This document shows, one piece after another, positions 43,564 to 52,803 of a DNA stretch of 64,000 nt (its first letter is position 1; the number at the start of each line of letters is the position of its first letter). The position numbers were made by a program, and so were the translations under genes. The DNA lies in contig CALXKE010000006.1 of the NCBI GenBank assembly GCA_944388805.1, forward strand, positions 1-64,000. The letters run 5' to 3'. This DNA comes from an uncultured Clostridia bacterium (lineage in GTDB: Bacteria > Bacillota > Clostridia > TANB77 > CAG-508). A model generated the notes under the pieces. The model was not told where the DNA came from. It saw nothing but the letters and a program-made list of their open reading frames with translations, and did not search any database.

Positions 43564-45762
43564 TTATTTCTTCCTTTTTACATCATAAACGCTATTTACT
43601 TTTCTAACAGCTTTTTGTGCTTTATTTAATTCATTTAAGTTTTCTACTTCAAGGGTAATATCAATAATTGCAATTCTTTCTTTTGTCGTTTTAGTATTGA
43701 CTCCTAAGATATTTACCTTTGTGGTTCCTAATTCTTTTAAGATATCTACCAATAAGCCTGTTCTATCATTTGAAAAGATTTCGATTTCTGCTTGATATTC
43801 TGATTTTTCTTCTTCATACCATTCTACATCAATCATTCTGTTTTCTTCTGATATTAAGTCCTTTACATTATGACAGTCTTTTCTATGAACAGATACCCCT
43901 CTTCCTTTAGTGATATATCCAACTATTTCATCTCCTGGAAGTGGATTACAACATTTTGAAAGTTTTACCAGACAGTTATCAATTCCTTTTACAATAATAC
44001 CAGAACTTGATGGCTTTGGTTTCTTTTGTTTTGCCTTTTTTAGTTCTTCTAATTTCTTCTCAATATCTTCTTCTTCATGCTCTTTACGATATTCTTGAAG
44101 CATTCTAGCAATCACTTTTCCTGATGAATTTGCCCCAAATCCAACAGCAGCATACATTTCATCTAAGTTTTTATATTTATATTTTTCAAGCATTGGGTCA
44201 ATATATTCTGGTTTAAATAAATCAGCATGTGTAAATCCAATTCGTTTTAATTCTTTTTCAATGGCATCTTTTCCCTTTTCAATATTTTCTGCCTTTTGTG
44301 CTTTTTTAAACCAACTTTTAATTTTATTTCTTGCTGCTGAACTTTTTACAAATTTTAGCCAATCTCTACTTGGTCCTTTGGAATTATCTGATGTGATAAT
44401 TTCTACAATATCTCCACTTTGTAGTGGTGTGATAATTGGCATCATTTTACTATTAATTTTACACCCTGTCATCTTGTTTCCAATTTCAGCATGTATCATA
44501 TATGCAAAATCAATTGGTGTTGCTCCTCTTGGTAATACTTTGATTGCCCCTTTTGGTGTAAATACATATACTTCATCTTCAAATAATTCTGTTTTTAATG
44601 TATTCAAAAATTCTTGTGGATCTTCCAATTCTTTTTGCCATTCCAAAGTTTCTCTAAGCCATGCTAATTTATCTTCTTCTACTTTGACAGATTGTTTTTT
44701 TCCAAAATAGCTTGCTTCTTTATATGCCCAGTGCGCAGCAATACCAAATTCAGCAACTTTATGCATTTCCCATGTTCTAATTTGTACCTCGAATGGTGTT
44801 CCTTTTTCTCCTAACAATGTTGTATGAATAGATTGGTACATATTTGGTTTAGGAACTGCTATATAGTCTTTAAATCTACCTGGCATAGGATTATATAATT
44901 CATGAACAACACCTAATGCCGCATAACAATCTTTTACTGAATTTACTAATATTCTTAGAGCAAATAAATCATAAATTTGATCTAATGTTTTATTATCTCG
45001 TTTCATTTTACGATAAATACTATATAAATGCTTTGCTCTTCCTGTTACTTCTGCATCAATTCTTTGTTTTTTTAATGCCACACGAATATCTGCCATAATT
45101 TTCTCGATGAATTGTGTTCTTTCTTCTCTCTTTTTATTAATTCCTTCTACCAATTCATGATATTCTTCTGGCTCTAAATACTTAAAAGCCAAATCTTCTA
45201 ATTCCCATTTTAGAGAATAAATACCTAGTCTATTGGCAAGTGGTGCATATAAGTCTCTTGTTTCTTTAGCATTAGCAATTTGTCTATCTCTTTTTAAATA
45301 TTTTAAAGTTCTCATATTATGTAATCTGTCGGCTAATTTAATTAAGATAACCCTAATATCTTTTCCCATTGCCAAAAACATTTTTCGATAGTCCTCTGCT
45401 TGTTGTTCTTCTACAGATGCAAATTGAATATTGCTTAATTTGGTTACACCTGCTACCATGTCTGCGATTTCATTTCCAAATTGTGCTCTTAAATCTTTAT
45501 CTGTAACGTCTGTATCTTCTACAACATCGTGAAGAAGCGCTGCACAAATCGTACTATCGTCTAATCCAATATCTGCTAAAATATACGCAACATTAAGTGG
45601 GTGAATAATATATGGTTCACCTGAGCTCCTTTTTTGTCCTTTATGTTTTTCACTAGCCAATCGATAAGCTTTCATAATTAATTTGATATCTACTCTTCTA
45701 GCATGTTCTTTTCTTTTATTAATCACATCTTTAATTGTAATTTCTTTTTTTTCTTCTTGCAT
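43564..45762 (-). CDS. RelA/SpoT-family (p)ppGpp synthetase/hydrolase
   Basis: 732 residues, full-length Rsh. The N-terminal HD hydrolase has HPLNVAYIL and LLHDVVEDT (about residues 52-88). The synthetase domain includes ANRLGIYSLKWELEDLAFKYL and YQSIHTTLLG. TGS domain (about 395-455) begins EDEVYVFTPKG, and an ACT domain occupies the C-terminus (about 660-732). It makes and degrades the stringent-response alarmone. RBS GGGAAG upstream; 23 bases after recJ. Confidence 0.96.
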   Translation of the reverse strand: MQEEKKEITIKDVINKRKEHARRVDIKLIMKAYRLASEKHKGQKRSSGEPYIIHPLNVAYILADIGLDDSTICAALLHDVVEDTDVTDKDLRAQFGNEIADMVAGVTKLSNIQFASVEEQQAEDYRKMFLAMGKDIRVILIKLADRLHNMRTLKYLKRDRQIANAKETRDLYAPLANRLGIYSLKWELEDLAFKYLEPEEYHELVEGINKKREERTQFIEKIMADIRVALKKQRIDAEVTGRAKHLYSIYRKMKRDNKTLDQIYDLFALRILVNSVKDCYAALGVVHELYNPMPGRFKDYIAVPKPNMYQSIHTTLLGEKGTPFEVQIRTWEMHKVAEFGIAAHWAYKEASYFGKKQSVKVEEDKLAWLRETLEWQKELEDPQEFLNTLKTELFEDEVYVFTPKGAIKVLPRGATPIDFAYMIHAEIGNKMTGCKINSKMMPIITPLQSGDIVEIITSDNSKGPSRDWLKFVKSSAARNKIKSWFKKAQKAENIEKGKDAIEKELKRIGFTHADLFKPEYIDPMLEKYKYKNLDEMYAAVGFGANSSGKVIARMLQEYRKEHEEEDIEKKLEELKKAKQKKPKPSSSGIIVKGIDNCLVKLSKCCNPLPGDEIVGYITKGRGVSVHRKDCHNVKDLISEENRMIDVEWYEEEKSEYQAEIEIFSNDRTGLLVDILKELGTTKVNILGVNTKTTKERIAIIDITLEVENLNELNKAQKAVRKVNSVYDVKRKK

Positions 45763-45785
45763 ATATACACTTCCCTTTTTTTCTT

Positions 45786-47477
45786 TTATATTGCTCTCAT
45801 GATATCTTTCACATTAATTTGTAAAGTATCTACTCCATTAAATGTATTGATTTCTAATACACCTACAACATCTATTTTATCACCAATTCGATAATCTTCA
45901 ACTAATGCTCCCATATTAAACCCAATGCTATTTATAACTGTATTTCCTTCTTTTAATGTTAATTTTAAATGTTTTCCTTCTGATAATGCTCTTATAGAAT
46001 CAATTTTTAAATTTTTAAATGCAAATACAGGCATTTTATTACCTTCTCCAAATGGCTCTAATTCTTTTAAGCTTTCTACCATTTCTTTATTAATACTACT
46101 AAAGTCAATTTTGGCATCTATGTTGATAATTGGAACAATTTTCTCAATATTCGCTTCTTTTGCAATTTCTTCAAATTCTTTTTTGAAGGCTTCAAATTTT
46201 TCTTTTTTGATTGTAATTCCAATCGCCATGCTATGTCCACCAAATTTTTCAATCGTATCTGTACATTTTGATAAAGCCTCATGTAAATCAAATCCAGGTA
46301 TACTTCTTCCTGATCCTGTTCCAATGCCATCTTCTTCAAAGCTTAATAAAATACTTGGTTTAAAATACATCTCTGTAATTTTAGAAGAAACAATCCCAAT
46401 CACTCCATGATGCCAGTTATGTCCTCCAACAGTAATGGTTGCATTTTCTGCCAAGTGTTCTTCTTCTATTTGTTTAATAGCACTTTCAAAAATTTTCTTT
46501 TCAGTATCTTGTCTTAATCTATTGTATTCATTTAATTTGTTTGTAAGCTGAGAAACTTCATTTATATTTTTAGACAAAAATAGTTGTAAGGCATCTTCTG
46601 CTTTTCCCATTCTTCCACAAGCATTAATTCTTGGAGCAATTCCAAAAGAAATACTATTAGAATCAATTTTACTATATCCTGATGATTGAATAATAGATCT
46701 TAACCCTATATTTTTTGTTTGTTTGATTAATAACAAGCCTAATTTTGCGATCACCCTATTTTCATCTACTAATGGAACAATATCTGATATGGTTCCGATA
46801 CAAACAATATCCAAATATTTTAGGTATTCTTCTTCTTTTAATCCTAATTTCATTCCTAATGCTTGTATCACTTTAAACACAACACCAACACCTGCTAATT
46901 CACGAAACGGATATGTGCTATCTTTTCGTTTATTATCAATAACCGCTAATGCATTTGGTAATTCATTTCCAGGTTCATGATGGTCTGTTACAATGGTTTC
47001 AATTCCTAAACTGTTAGCATATTCAATTTCTTCAATTGCAGATATTCCACAATCTACAGTTATCATTAGTTCACATCCATCATTGTGAATTTTATCAATT
47101 GCATTTTTATTTAGTCCATACCCTTCATGCAATCTATTAGGAATGTATTGAGATACTTCTAAGCCTCGATCTTTTAAAAAACTTTTTAAAACTGTAATAC
47201 TCGTAATTCCATCTACATCATAATCTCCATAAATGGTTACTTTTTCTTGTTTTTCTATTGCTTGTACAATTCTATTGATTGCTTTTTCCATATCTGTCAT
47301 TAAATATGGGTCATGAAAATCATTTCGTGTTGGATTTAAAAATAGTCTAATTTGTTCTTCATTTATAATATTTCTATTGGCTAGTATGGTTGCTAATAGT
47401 TTATTCACATGATATTTTTTCGATATCTCTTCTACTTTTTCTTCATCTACTTCATATATTTGCCATTTTTTATTCAT
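45786..47477 (-). CDS. recJ: Single-stranded-DNA-specific exonuclease RecJ
   Basis: 563 residues. DHH-family motifs are YGDYDVDGITS (motif I), VDCGIS (II), VTDHHEP (III) and the DHHA1 motif GGHSMAIG. An OB-fold-like C-terminal part (about 460-563) is present. It degrades single-stranded DNA 5' to 3' in recombination and mismatch repair. The minus-strand order recJ-rel is common in clostridia. RBS TAGGAGAGG upstream. Confidence 0.96.
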   Translation of the reverse strand: MNKKWQIYEVDEEKVEEISKKYHVNKLLATILANRNIINEEQIRLFLNPTRNDFHDPYLMTDMEKAINRIVQAIEKQEKVTIYGDYDVDGITSITVLKSFLKDRGLEVSQYIPNRLHEGYGLNKNAIDKIHNDGCELMITVDCGISAIEEIEYANSLGIETIVTDHHEPGNELPNALAVIDNKRKDSTYPFRELAGVGVVFKVIQALGMKLGLKEEEYLKYLDIVCIGTISDIVPLVDENRVIAKLGLLLIKQTKNIGLRSIIQSSGYSKIDSNSISFGIAPRINACGRMGKAEDALQLFLSKNINEVSQLTNKLNEYNRLRQDTEKKIFESAIKQIEEEHLAENATITVGGHNWHHGVIGIVSSKITEMYFKPSILLSFEEDGIGTGSGRSIPGFDLHEALSKCTDTIEKFGGHSMAIGITIKKEKFEAFKKEFEEIAKEANIEKIVPIINIDAKIDFSSINKEMVESLKELEPFGEGNKMPVFAFKNLKIDSIRALSEGKHLKLTLKEGNTVINSIGFNMGALVEDYRIGDKIDVVGVLEINTFNGVDTLQINVKDIMRAI

Positions 47478-47641
47478 ATTCCTCTCCTAATTCTAATTTT
47501 TTTATATTGTATACCATTTTCTTGATTTTTAAAAGGGGGTATTGCTAATTTATGAAATTAATCCTTCTATATAGTAAAATTTCTTTCTTTAATAAAAAAT
47601 GTATATAAAACTGATAACTTTGATTTACATATTCCATATTA

Positions 47642-47684
47642 AAACAAGAAATTCAACTCTTATTTTGAGTTGAATTTCTTGTTT
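47642..47684. terminator. Terminator of the second polysaccharide deacetylase gene
   Basis: AAACAAGAAATTCAACTC and its complement form a perfect 18-base stem with a 7-base loop, just past the stop at 47706. Confidence 0.85.
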
Positions 47685-47705
47685 CTGTATATATTATAAA
47701 TATTT

Positions 47706-48506
47706 TTATTGGTATGCATCTATCTCTTCTATAATCTCCTTTCCTGTCATCTCACAAGGAATATTGATTCTCTTAATCGCATTTTTATCTAAATTATTAA
47801 AATGATTCATTCCAATATCATAAATTTGAAAGTCGATTCCATTATTTTTTAAAGTCCTTACTGTTTCAGTTGTATATGCACCAAATGGATAGGCAAATAT
47901 TTTTAAATCTTGTTTTCCTAAATGTTTCTCTATTTCTTCATAAGATGCTTTTACATCATCACGAAGTTCTCGTACAGGACGCTTATCATAAAAAACGTGT
48001 TTTTTACTGTGACTGCCTATTTCTACAAGTCCACTATTTTGCATTTCTAAACATTGTTCCCACCCTAAATATTTTATACCATCTATTTCTTGACCAATTT
48101 TATCTGTTACAATAAATATCGATGCCTTTACCTGATACTGTTGCAAAATTGGATAAATATATTCATAATTACTGTAATATCCATCATCAAATGTTATCAA
48201 CATCGGTTTATCGGGAAGTTCTGTTTTTCTACTATCAGCAAATGCTAATTCTTTCATAGATATGAAGGTATATCCATTTTCTATAAATGTTTTTATATTC
48301 TCTTCAAAACTTTCTGGCGTATTTATATAGTTAAAATTGTCTGGATCACTTTCTGGAACGGTTCTTACGAAATTATGATATAGCAAGATGGGAACTTTGA
48401 CATCTGCTCTTTTGGTATTTCTTTTTACCTTGATACCAATTCCAATGGCCACCACAATGATAATAATTATCATACATACAATGATTAACTTTTTCTTTGT
48501 ACTCAA
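47706..48506 (-). CDS. Polysaccharide deacetylase, PgaB/IcaB-like
   Basis: 266 residues. N-terminal membrane segment (about 6-24) and a NodB-type domain. VPILLYHNF (38-46) and MLITFDDGYYSNYEYIYPIL carry the catalytic Asp pair, and GSHSKKH carries the zinc histidines. The YHN opening and the LFxAYPFG-like motif (KIFAYPFGAY) fit the PgaB/IcaB branch that partly deacetylates poly-N-acetylglucosamine. It is divergent from a PgaC/IcaA-like synthase gene about 95 bases away. TTG start with AGAGGTG upstream. Confidence 0.85.
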   Translation of the reverse strand: MSTKKKLIIVCMIIIIIVVAIGIGIKVKRNTKRADVKVPILLYHNFVRTVPESDPDNFNYINTPESFEENIKTFIENGYTFISMKELAFADSRKTELPDKPMLITFDDGYYSNYEYIYPILQQYQVKASIFIVTDKIGQEIDGIKYLGWEQCLEMQNSGLVEIGSHSKKHVFYDKRPVRELRDDVKASYEEIEKHLGKQDLKIFAYPFGAYTTETVRTLKNNGIDFQIYDIGMNHFNNLDKNAIKRINIPCEMTGKEIIEEIDAYQ

Positions 48507-48602
48507 TTTACTTCACCTCTCTTTATTATATTTATGATAAAGATTTTTTGACACTTATCACGATTTTTCGACATTTTCATAAGATACTATGAGGTGATAA
48601 AA

Positions 48603-49880
48603 ATGTTTTTCATATCTATGATAATTGCACTAATATGTCTTATCTGTTCAATATGTATCAATATCAATTGGATTTATGATATTTCATGTTATTTAGGCTA
48701 TTTCTTGGCAATTTATCTTGTAACTTTTATAGCTATCATACCAGGATTTCATTATGTATTTAACTTTTTCAGCTTATTACTTCTTAAAAAAGATAAGAAG
48801 AAATCCTATAACAAAAAAGAAGAAGATGTTACGATTTTGTTACCAGTATACAATGCAAAAAAATCAATAGAATATACAATTAACTCTATAAAAAAGCAAA
48901 AATACTGTGGAAATATCTATGTAAAAATTATTGATGACGGTTCAACTGATGGAACTTTAGAATTATTAAAATCGATGGATTTAGATGCTAATATGACATT
49001 GATTGAAGCAAAACACCAAGGAAAAGCATCTGCACTTAACCAAGGATTACAAACTGTATGTACAGATTATACCATTACAATTGATAGTGATACCGTTTTG
49101 CATCCTTTAGCTGTTAGAAATATAATGCATAAGTTAGTAAATTCTAATAAAAAAACAGCTGCAACGGCAGGTTGCCTATTTGTAAAAAATGCCAAAAAGA
49201 GTTTTATGACAAAAGTACAAGAATGGGATTATACACTAGGTATCTTTGGTGTAAAGCTAATGCAGGGCAACTACAATTCCACATTAGTTGCACAAGGTGC
49301 TTTTAGTGCTTATAAAACAAAAATGCTAAAAGAAATCGGTGGATGGCAACATTGTGTAGGAGAAGATATTGTTCTTACTTGGCAATTGTTAAGTAAAGGT
49401 TATGAAACCAATTTTGCAAAAAATGCCATTGCTTATACAGTTGTTCCAGAAAAATATAAAGAATTGGGTAGACAAAGAAAAAGATGGGCTAGAGGTATGA
49501 TAGAAGCTTTTAAAAAGAATAAAATATTAACTTCTAAGAAAATGTCATTGAAGTCTAAATTTTTAGCATGCTTTAATGTCTTTTTCCCTTTTATTGATTT
49601 AGCACTTCTGATTTTTGTACCACTTAGCTTAATCTTTTTAGCTTTCGGAAATCCTTTACTTCTTAGTTGGATTTCTTTATTAGTGATTCCTTTTGGACTA
49701 TTGTTATGCTTATTAATCGAAATCAAGAGAAAAAATATGCTAAAAGAAATTAATTGTAAATTAGAAAAAAGAAGTTGTTTGGCATTTCTTGTGTATATTT
49801 TAGTTTATGCGTTTATCTTATCTCCTTATTGTCTAATGGGATATATTTCAGAGTTAATCAATTTGAAAAAGAAATGGTAA
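48603..49880 (+). CDS. Family 2 glycosyltransferase, PgaC/IcaA-like
   Basis: 425 residues. Two N-terminal membrane helices (about 3-23 and 28-52), then a GT2 domain. Motifs are LLPVYNAKKS, IDDGSTDGT (UDP-sugar binding), TIDSDT, QGAFSAY, VGEDIVLTW and RQRKRWARGM, the last being the (Q/R)xxRW processivity motif. Two or three C-terminal membrane helices follow. The set is that of processive hexosamine polymer synthases. RBS GAGGTG lies six bases before the ATG at 48603. Confidence 0.9.
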   Translation: MFFISMIIALICLICSICININWIYDISCYLGYFLAIYLVTFIAIIPGFHYVFNFFSLLLLKKDKKKSYNKKEEDVTILLPVYNAKKSIEYTINSIKKQKYCGNIYVKIIDDGSTDGTLELLKSMDLDANMTLIEAKHQGKASALNQGLQTVCTDYTITIDSDTVLHPLAVRNIMHKLVNSNKKTAATAGCLFVKNAKKSFMTKVQEWDYTLGIFGVKLMQGNYNSTLVAQGAFSAYKTKMLKEIGGWQHCVGEDIVLTWQLLSKGYETNFAKNAIAYTVVPEKYKELGRQRKRWARGMIEAFKKNKILTSKKMSLKSKFLACFNVFFPFIDLALLIFVPLSLIFLAFGNPLLLSWISLLVIPFGLLLCLLIEIKRKNMLKEINCKLEKRSCLAFLVYILVYAFILSPYCLMGYISELINLKKKW

Positions 49881-50229
49881 ATTGAAAAGGAAGGAAATTT
49901 TCCTTCCTTTTATCTGCTATGTACTTGTCAACAAAGTGCAAAATAAAATGATTGTACTCAAAAGAAATAACATCAAGCCCTTTTGCTCTTGAGAAAAGAC
50001 TAGATTTTAAAGTGAAAGGTTATTATATTATATATATTTTACAAAAAAATACCACTTATTAAAATTTCAAAATTAAGAAGAATTCTAACAAAAATTTGCA
50101 TTGAATTGCATCAATTTGAAGTATACATAATTTTGTGATATAATAGAAAGTGATAACATTTAGTAGGCGTCTTCCTTGCGTGACATCAGGTGTATGCAAG
50201 AGGACAATTAATTAATAAGGAGGAGAAAA
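49881..50229. other. Intergenic gap with terminator, promoter and hairpin leader
   Basis: A terminator hairpin, AAAAGGAAGGAAAATTTTCC and complement, at 49885-49912 ends the glycosyltransferase gene. The middle is AT-rich with no gene seen. A promoter follows (TTGAAG 50116-50121, 17 bases, TATAAT 50139-50144). The leader of the next gene then holds a hairpin with GTCTTCCTTGC and GCAAGAGGAC arms (about 50169-50206). Confidence 0.65.
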
Positions 50230-51489
50230 ATGTATAACAAAATTGTAAATCTCAAAAATTTATTGGCTGTAAATGAAGTTATTAAGCGGTTAAATCGCTT
50301 ACCACGGTGGACTTCGATGGATAACAAGCCTCCATACAATGATTTAAACAAGCAATCGCTGGATTTCAATATTGCATGTTTACTCGCAAAATATGCAGAG
50401 GTGCATGGAAAAACTATCATCTGGGAGAATTTTCCTAAAGTTGCAATATATAGAATTTTTCAAAAAGGCTATATATTCTTTGATACAAGACGGGAGACAA
50501 TAGAAGCCGTCCTTGAAGTTGGTGGTATTTCCAAATCAGTGATTGAAGAGAAAACCATTGAAATCATTAAAGAGCACACAAACGAAGAGTTTGGTAACTT
50601 TATTTCTGAAGTGCTTACCAGCTATGAAATGAGAATTGCTAAGGCTAGTCGAAGGATTGCCAATCTTGTAGAGCTAATGGAGCTTTCTTTAAGCAACAAT
50701 CCCACTGTAATAAAGAAGAAATTTCATCAAATAATTTCTTCCCTTGAGCAATATAGTGATATTCCAGGGGTATTAGAATTTTCTAACACAGATGGAAATT
50801 ATTTTGATGTTCTCTTACGAATATCAAGCCGACGAAATATTAACCGTTTCAATTACACTGAGATCTTTTCCGATTTCTCAATACTGAGGAATCAGAATCG
50901 ATGGACTGTACAAATGGCCCCCATCAATTGTTCTGTTTTGGGACATGAATTTGACGCAGCTATCTGGGGATACTTCATCGGTCTGGAAGAATTTGGAGAT
51001 GAAAAAATTGCCACATTAATGTGGGAAGATTTGCTGGTTCATGACCAGCCCGAGGCATATACAAATGATATGCCATCTCCTTTTAAGAAGATGATACCAG
51101 GGTTCCGTCCGGCTTTGGGAAAATACGAAGAACAACTTCTTCAAATTAATTTGTATGACAAACTGCCAGACTTTATGGCAGATTTCATCCGAAGTCATAT
51201 GATGGACGCACCGGAAAATAAGCATTTGTTCCCTTATTTAAAAGGTGCAGATTATCTATCTGCAGATTCCGAATGCTGGCGCCAATATCAGATGGGATCT
51301 CGGGATACGTACTTCTACAAAAGTGCAATGCTGGATTTTGAAGACCAACTAAAAAAAGGAACTTATATTCTTCCAGCAAATTGCAGAAAACTTCATAATT
51401 ACTTTATGAAATATGCATTTGCATGTATCAAGGATTTTTTGGAACTTGAATTGGAACTTGAATTAGAAATTGAAAATAAAGAGATTTAA
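50230..51489 (+). CDS. Tandem HD-domain protein, YfbR-like nucleotidase type
   Basis: 419 residues. The C-terminal half matches the YfbR-like 5'-deoxynucleotidase pattern: NRWTVQ (223-228), then H239 in LGHEF, H271-D272 in VHDQPEAYTNDMPSPFKK, and a later acidic residue. The N-terminal half (about residues 20-110) repeats the outline (LPRWTSM, NKQSLDFNIACLL, FPKVAIYRIF), but its histidines are replaced, so this is a degenerate copy. The C-terminus ends in an (LE)n stretch. Base composition is visibly richer in G and C than the surroundings, which suggests transfer. RBS AAGGAGGAG. Substrate probably a deoxynucleoside monophosphate, by family only. Confidence 0.7.
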   Translation: MYNKIVNLKNLLAVNEVIKRLNRLPRWTSMDNKPPYNDLNKQSLDFNIACLLAKYAEVHGKTIIWENFPKVAIYRIFQKGYIFFDTRRETIEAVLEVGGISKSVIEEKTIEIIKEHTNEEFGNFISEVLTSYEMRIAKASRRIANLVELMELSLSNNPTVIKKKFHQIISSLEQYSDIPGVLEFSNTDGNYFDVLLRISSRRNINRFNYTEIFSDFSILRNQNRWTVQMAPINCSVLGHEFDAAIWGYFIGLEEFGDEKIATLMWEDLLVHDQPEAYTNDMPSPFKKMIPGFRPALGKYEEQLLQINLYDKLPDFMADFIRSHMMDAPENKHLFPYLKGADYLSADSECWRQYQMGSRDTYFYKSAMLDFEDQLKKGTYILPANCRKLHNYFMKYAFACIKDFLELELELELEIENKEI

Positions 51490-51492
51490 CCA

Positions 51493-51529
51493 ACCAGACC
51501 GCCTCTCCTTGAGGTGGTCTGGTTGGTTT
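51493..51529 (+). terminator. Terminator of the HD-domain gene
   Basis: AACCAACCAGACC and GGTCTGGTTGGTT arms enclose a CCTC/GAGG extension, followed by TTTT; GC-rich compared with other terminators in the window. Confidence 0.85.
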
Positions 51530-51635
51530 TATTTACAAATAATTTAATATCCAAAAAATTTATTCAACTCTAGCATAATTCTTGCACTTATGATATAGTT
51601 AAATAAATATTATTTTATTGAAAGGTGATGTTTCT

Positions 51636-52391
51636 ATGATAACCAATAGTTTTGACAATCATTCAGAAGCTAAAATTAATCCTAAACCAAAAGAAAATAG
51701 ATTCAAATGTGATGCTTGTATTATTACATTTTCGAATATCATAGAAGATTATGTACTTAACCATTATGACTGTAAAAAAGTTGGTGAACTAAAATTTGTA
51801 ACTGGTCCTTTATCTGTTTATAAATTAGAATATAAAAATAAGGTCATTGCATTTTATAAAACTTATATGGGGTCCCCTACCGCTGTTGGTGCTTTAGAAG
51901 ATGCTACTGAAATATTAGATACCAATAAGTTTATTGTATTTGGTGGAGCAGGTTCTTTAGATAAAAACATCTCTCATGGCAAAATCATGGTTCCAACATA
52001 TGCCTATCGAGATGAGGGAACTTCTTATCATTATGCTACACCAAGTGACTATATAAAAATCAAAAATGCTCCTGTTGTTTCAAACTTTATGAAAGAACAA
52101 CATCTTCCTTTTGTAGAAGGAAAAACTTGGACAACAGATGCTTTCTATCGAGAAACTGTTCATAATTTTGAAAAAAGAAAACAAGATGGTTGTATTTCAG
52201 TAGAAATGGAATGTTCCGCATTCCAAGCAGTTTGTAATTTTAGAAACCTAGAATTATATTATTTCTTAACAAGTGGTGATTTACTGGATGCACCTGTTTG
52301 GGACAGCCGAAAAAAAGAGAACGATTTGACAGGAACACAACATGATTTCACGCATTTTAAAATTGCATTAGAATTAGCAATTTCAGTATGA
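51636..52391 (+). CDS. Nucleoside phosphorylase family protein
   Basis: 251 residues. PNP/UDP phosphorylase fold with the phosphate and ribose sites IVFGGAGSLDKNISHGKIMVP and the signature VEMECSAFQAVC, followed by LTSGD. It cleaves a purine or pyrimidine nucleoside with phosphate; base specificity cannot be read. AAAGGTGATG lies before the ATG at 51636. It is downstream of an HD-domain nucleotidase-like gene but has its own upstream region. Confidence 0.88.
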   Translation: MITNSFDNHSEAKINPKPKENRFKCDACIITFSNIIEDYVLNHYDCKKVGELKFVTGPLSVYKLEYKNKVIAFYKTYMGSPTAVGALEDATEILDTNKFIVFGGAGSLDKNISHGKIMVPTYAYRDEGTSYHYATPSDYIKIKNAPVVSNFMKEQHLPFVEGKTWTTDAFYRETVHNFEKRKQDGCISVEMECSAFQAVCNFRNLELYYFLTSGDLLDAPVWDSRKKENDLTGTQHDFTHFKIALELAISV

Positions 52392-52407
52392 AATTATAAG
52401 TTTTCAT

Positions 52408-52436
52408 TTGACTAATATAAATTAATATGCTATTAT
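52408..52436 (+). promoter_or_regulatory. Promoter of tandem sRNA 1
   Basis: TTGACT (52408-52413), 17-base spacer, TATTAT (52431-52436). No ORF follows. Confidence 0.7.
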
Positions 52437-52442
52437 TTAGTT

Positions 52443-52520
52443 ACAGAATAAATGTGTCTGTTACCGATGGACATTTTGTAGATTGTATGTGTATCCGCGA
52501 ATGCACATACTATTTAAAAT
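52443..52520 (+). ncRNA. Putative small RNA 1 of a tandem pair
   Basis: About 75 bases with two hairpins: AATGT...ACATT (52451-52475) and a ten-pair GTATGTGTAT/ATGCACATAC stem (52485-52510) followed by an AT-rich tail. The architecture and the terminator stem match sRNA 2 immediately downstream, but the loop sequence (TCTGTTACCGATGG) differs, so it may have another target. No ORF or ribosome-binding site inside. Confidence 0.6.
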
Positions 52521-52525
52521 TGCAT

Positions 52526-52554
52526 TTGACAAAATAATAACAATGTGTTATTAT
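52526..52554 (+). promoter_or_regulatory. Promoter of tandem sRNA 2
   Basis: TTGACA (52526-52531), 17-base spacer, TATTAT (52549-52554). Same spacing and -10 as the promoter of sRNA 1. Confidence 0.75.
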
Positions 52555-52560
52555 TTAAAT

Positions 52561-52637
52561 ATAATAAAAATGTATCCTAGGTCAGGTTGAGGATAACATT
52601 TACTCGTATGTGTACCGTAACTACACATACTTTTTTT
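52561..52637 (+). ncRNA. Putative small RNA 2, antisense-type regulator of the 34-residue ORF
   Basis: About 77 bases. Hairpin 1 has AAATGT.TCCT / AGGA..ACATTT arms and presents the loop AGGTCAGGTTG. Hairpin 2 (GTATGTGTA 52606-52614 / TACACATAC 52622-52630) with seven T is a strong intrinsic terminator. The stretch TCAGGTTGAG plus CATTTAC recurs in direct orientation at 52790-52811, which is the template of the start region of the convergent 34-residue ORF. The sRNA can therefore pair 10 + 7 bases with that mRNA around its start codon. Pairing is seen in the sequence; regulation is inferred. Confidence 0.7.
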
Positions 52638-52642
52638 ATGGT

Positions 52643-52677
52643 AAAAAACAGAGCAAGACCGTAACTTCCTACTCTGT
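52643..52677 (-). terminator. Terminator of the 34-residue ORF mRNA
   Basis: On the minus strand ACAGAG(TAGGAAG) and CTCTGT arms followed by six T. It ends next to the sRNA 2 terminator, so the two convergent transcripts barely overlap. Confidence 0.75.
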
Positions 52678-52698
52678 TTCGACTATGTAATGACACAT

Positions 52699-52803
52699 TT
52701 AGTCTTTATCCTTTTTGTTTTCTTCTACTTTTAATTGATTGTTTTTATCTCTTTCAGCTAAAAGCATTTCAACTAATCGTAGAATAAGCTCAGGTTGAGT
52801 CAT
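52699..52803 (-). CDS. 34-residue peptide, putative target of the tandem sRNAs
   Basis: Sequence begins MTQPELILRLVEMLLAERD and ends in a Lys/Glu/Asp-rich tail. Residues 5-24 can form an amphipathic helix; there is no clear membrane span. AAAGGGGG lies exactly 8 bases before the ATG, a terminator follows, and a TATAAT is found about 65-70 bases upstream on the minus strand. I do not recognise the peptide. Its start region is complementary to the loop of sRNA 2, which would hide the ribosome-binding site and start codon. It could be a small toxin or a regulatory peptide. Confidence 0.55.
   Translation of the reverse strand: MTQPELILRLVEMLLAERDKNNQLKVEENKKDKD

Noticed and set aside
45925..46410. 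161-residue plus-strand ORF opposite recJ
   Set aside because: Antisense shadow of recJ; no start signal.
50169..50206. Known riboswitch before the HD-domain gene
   Set aside because: The leader holds one hairpin only and matches no purine, preQ1, T-box or SAM motif I could recognise.
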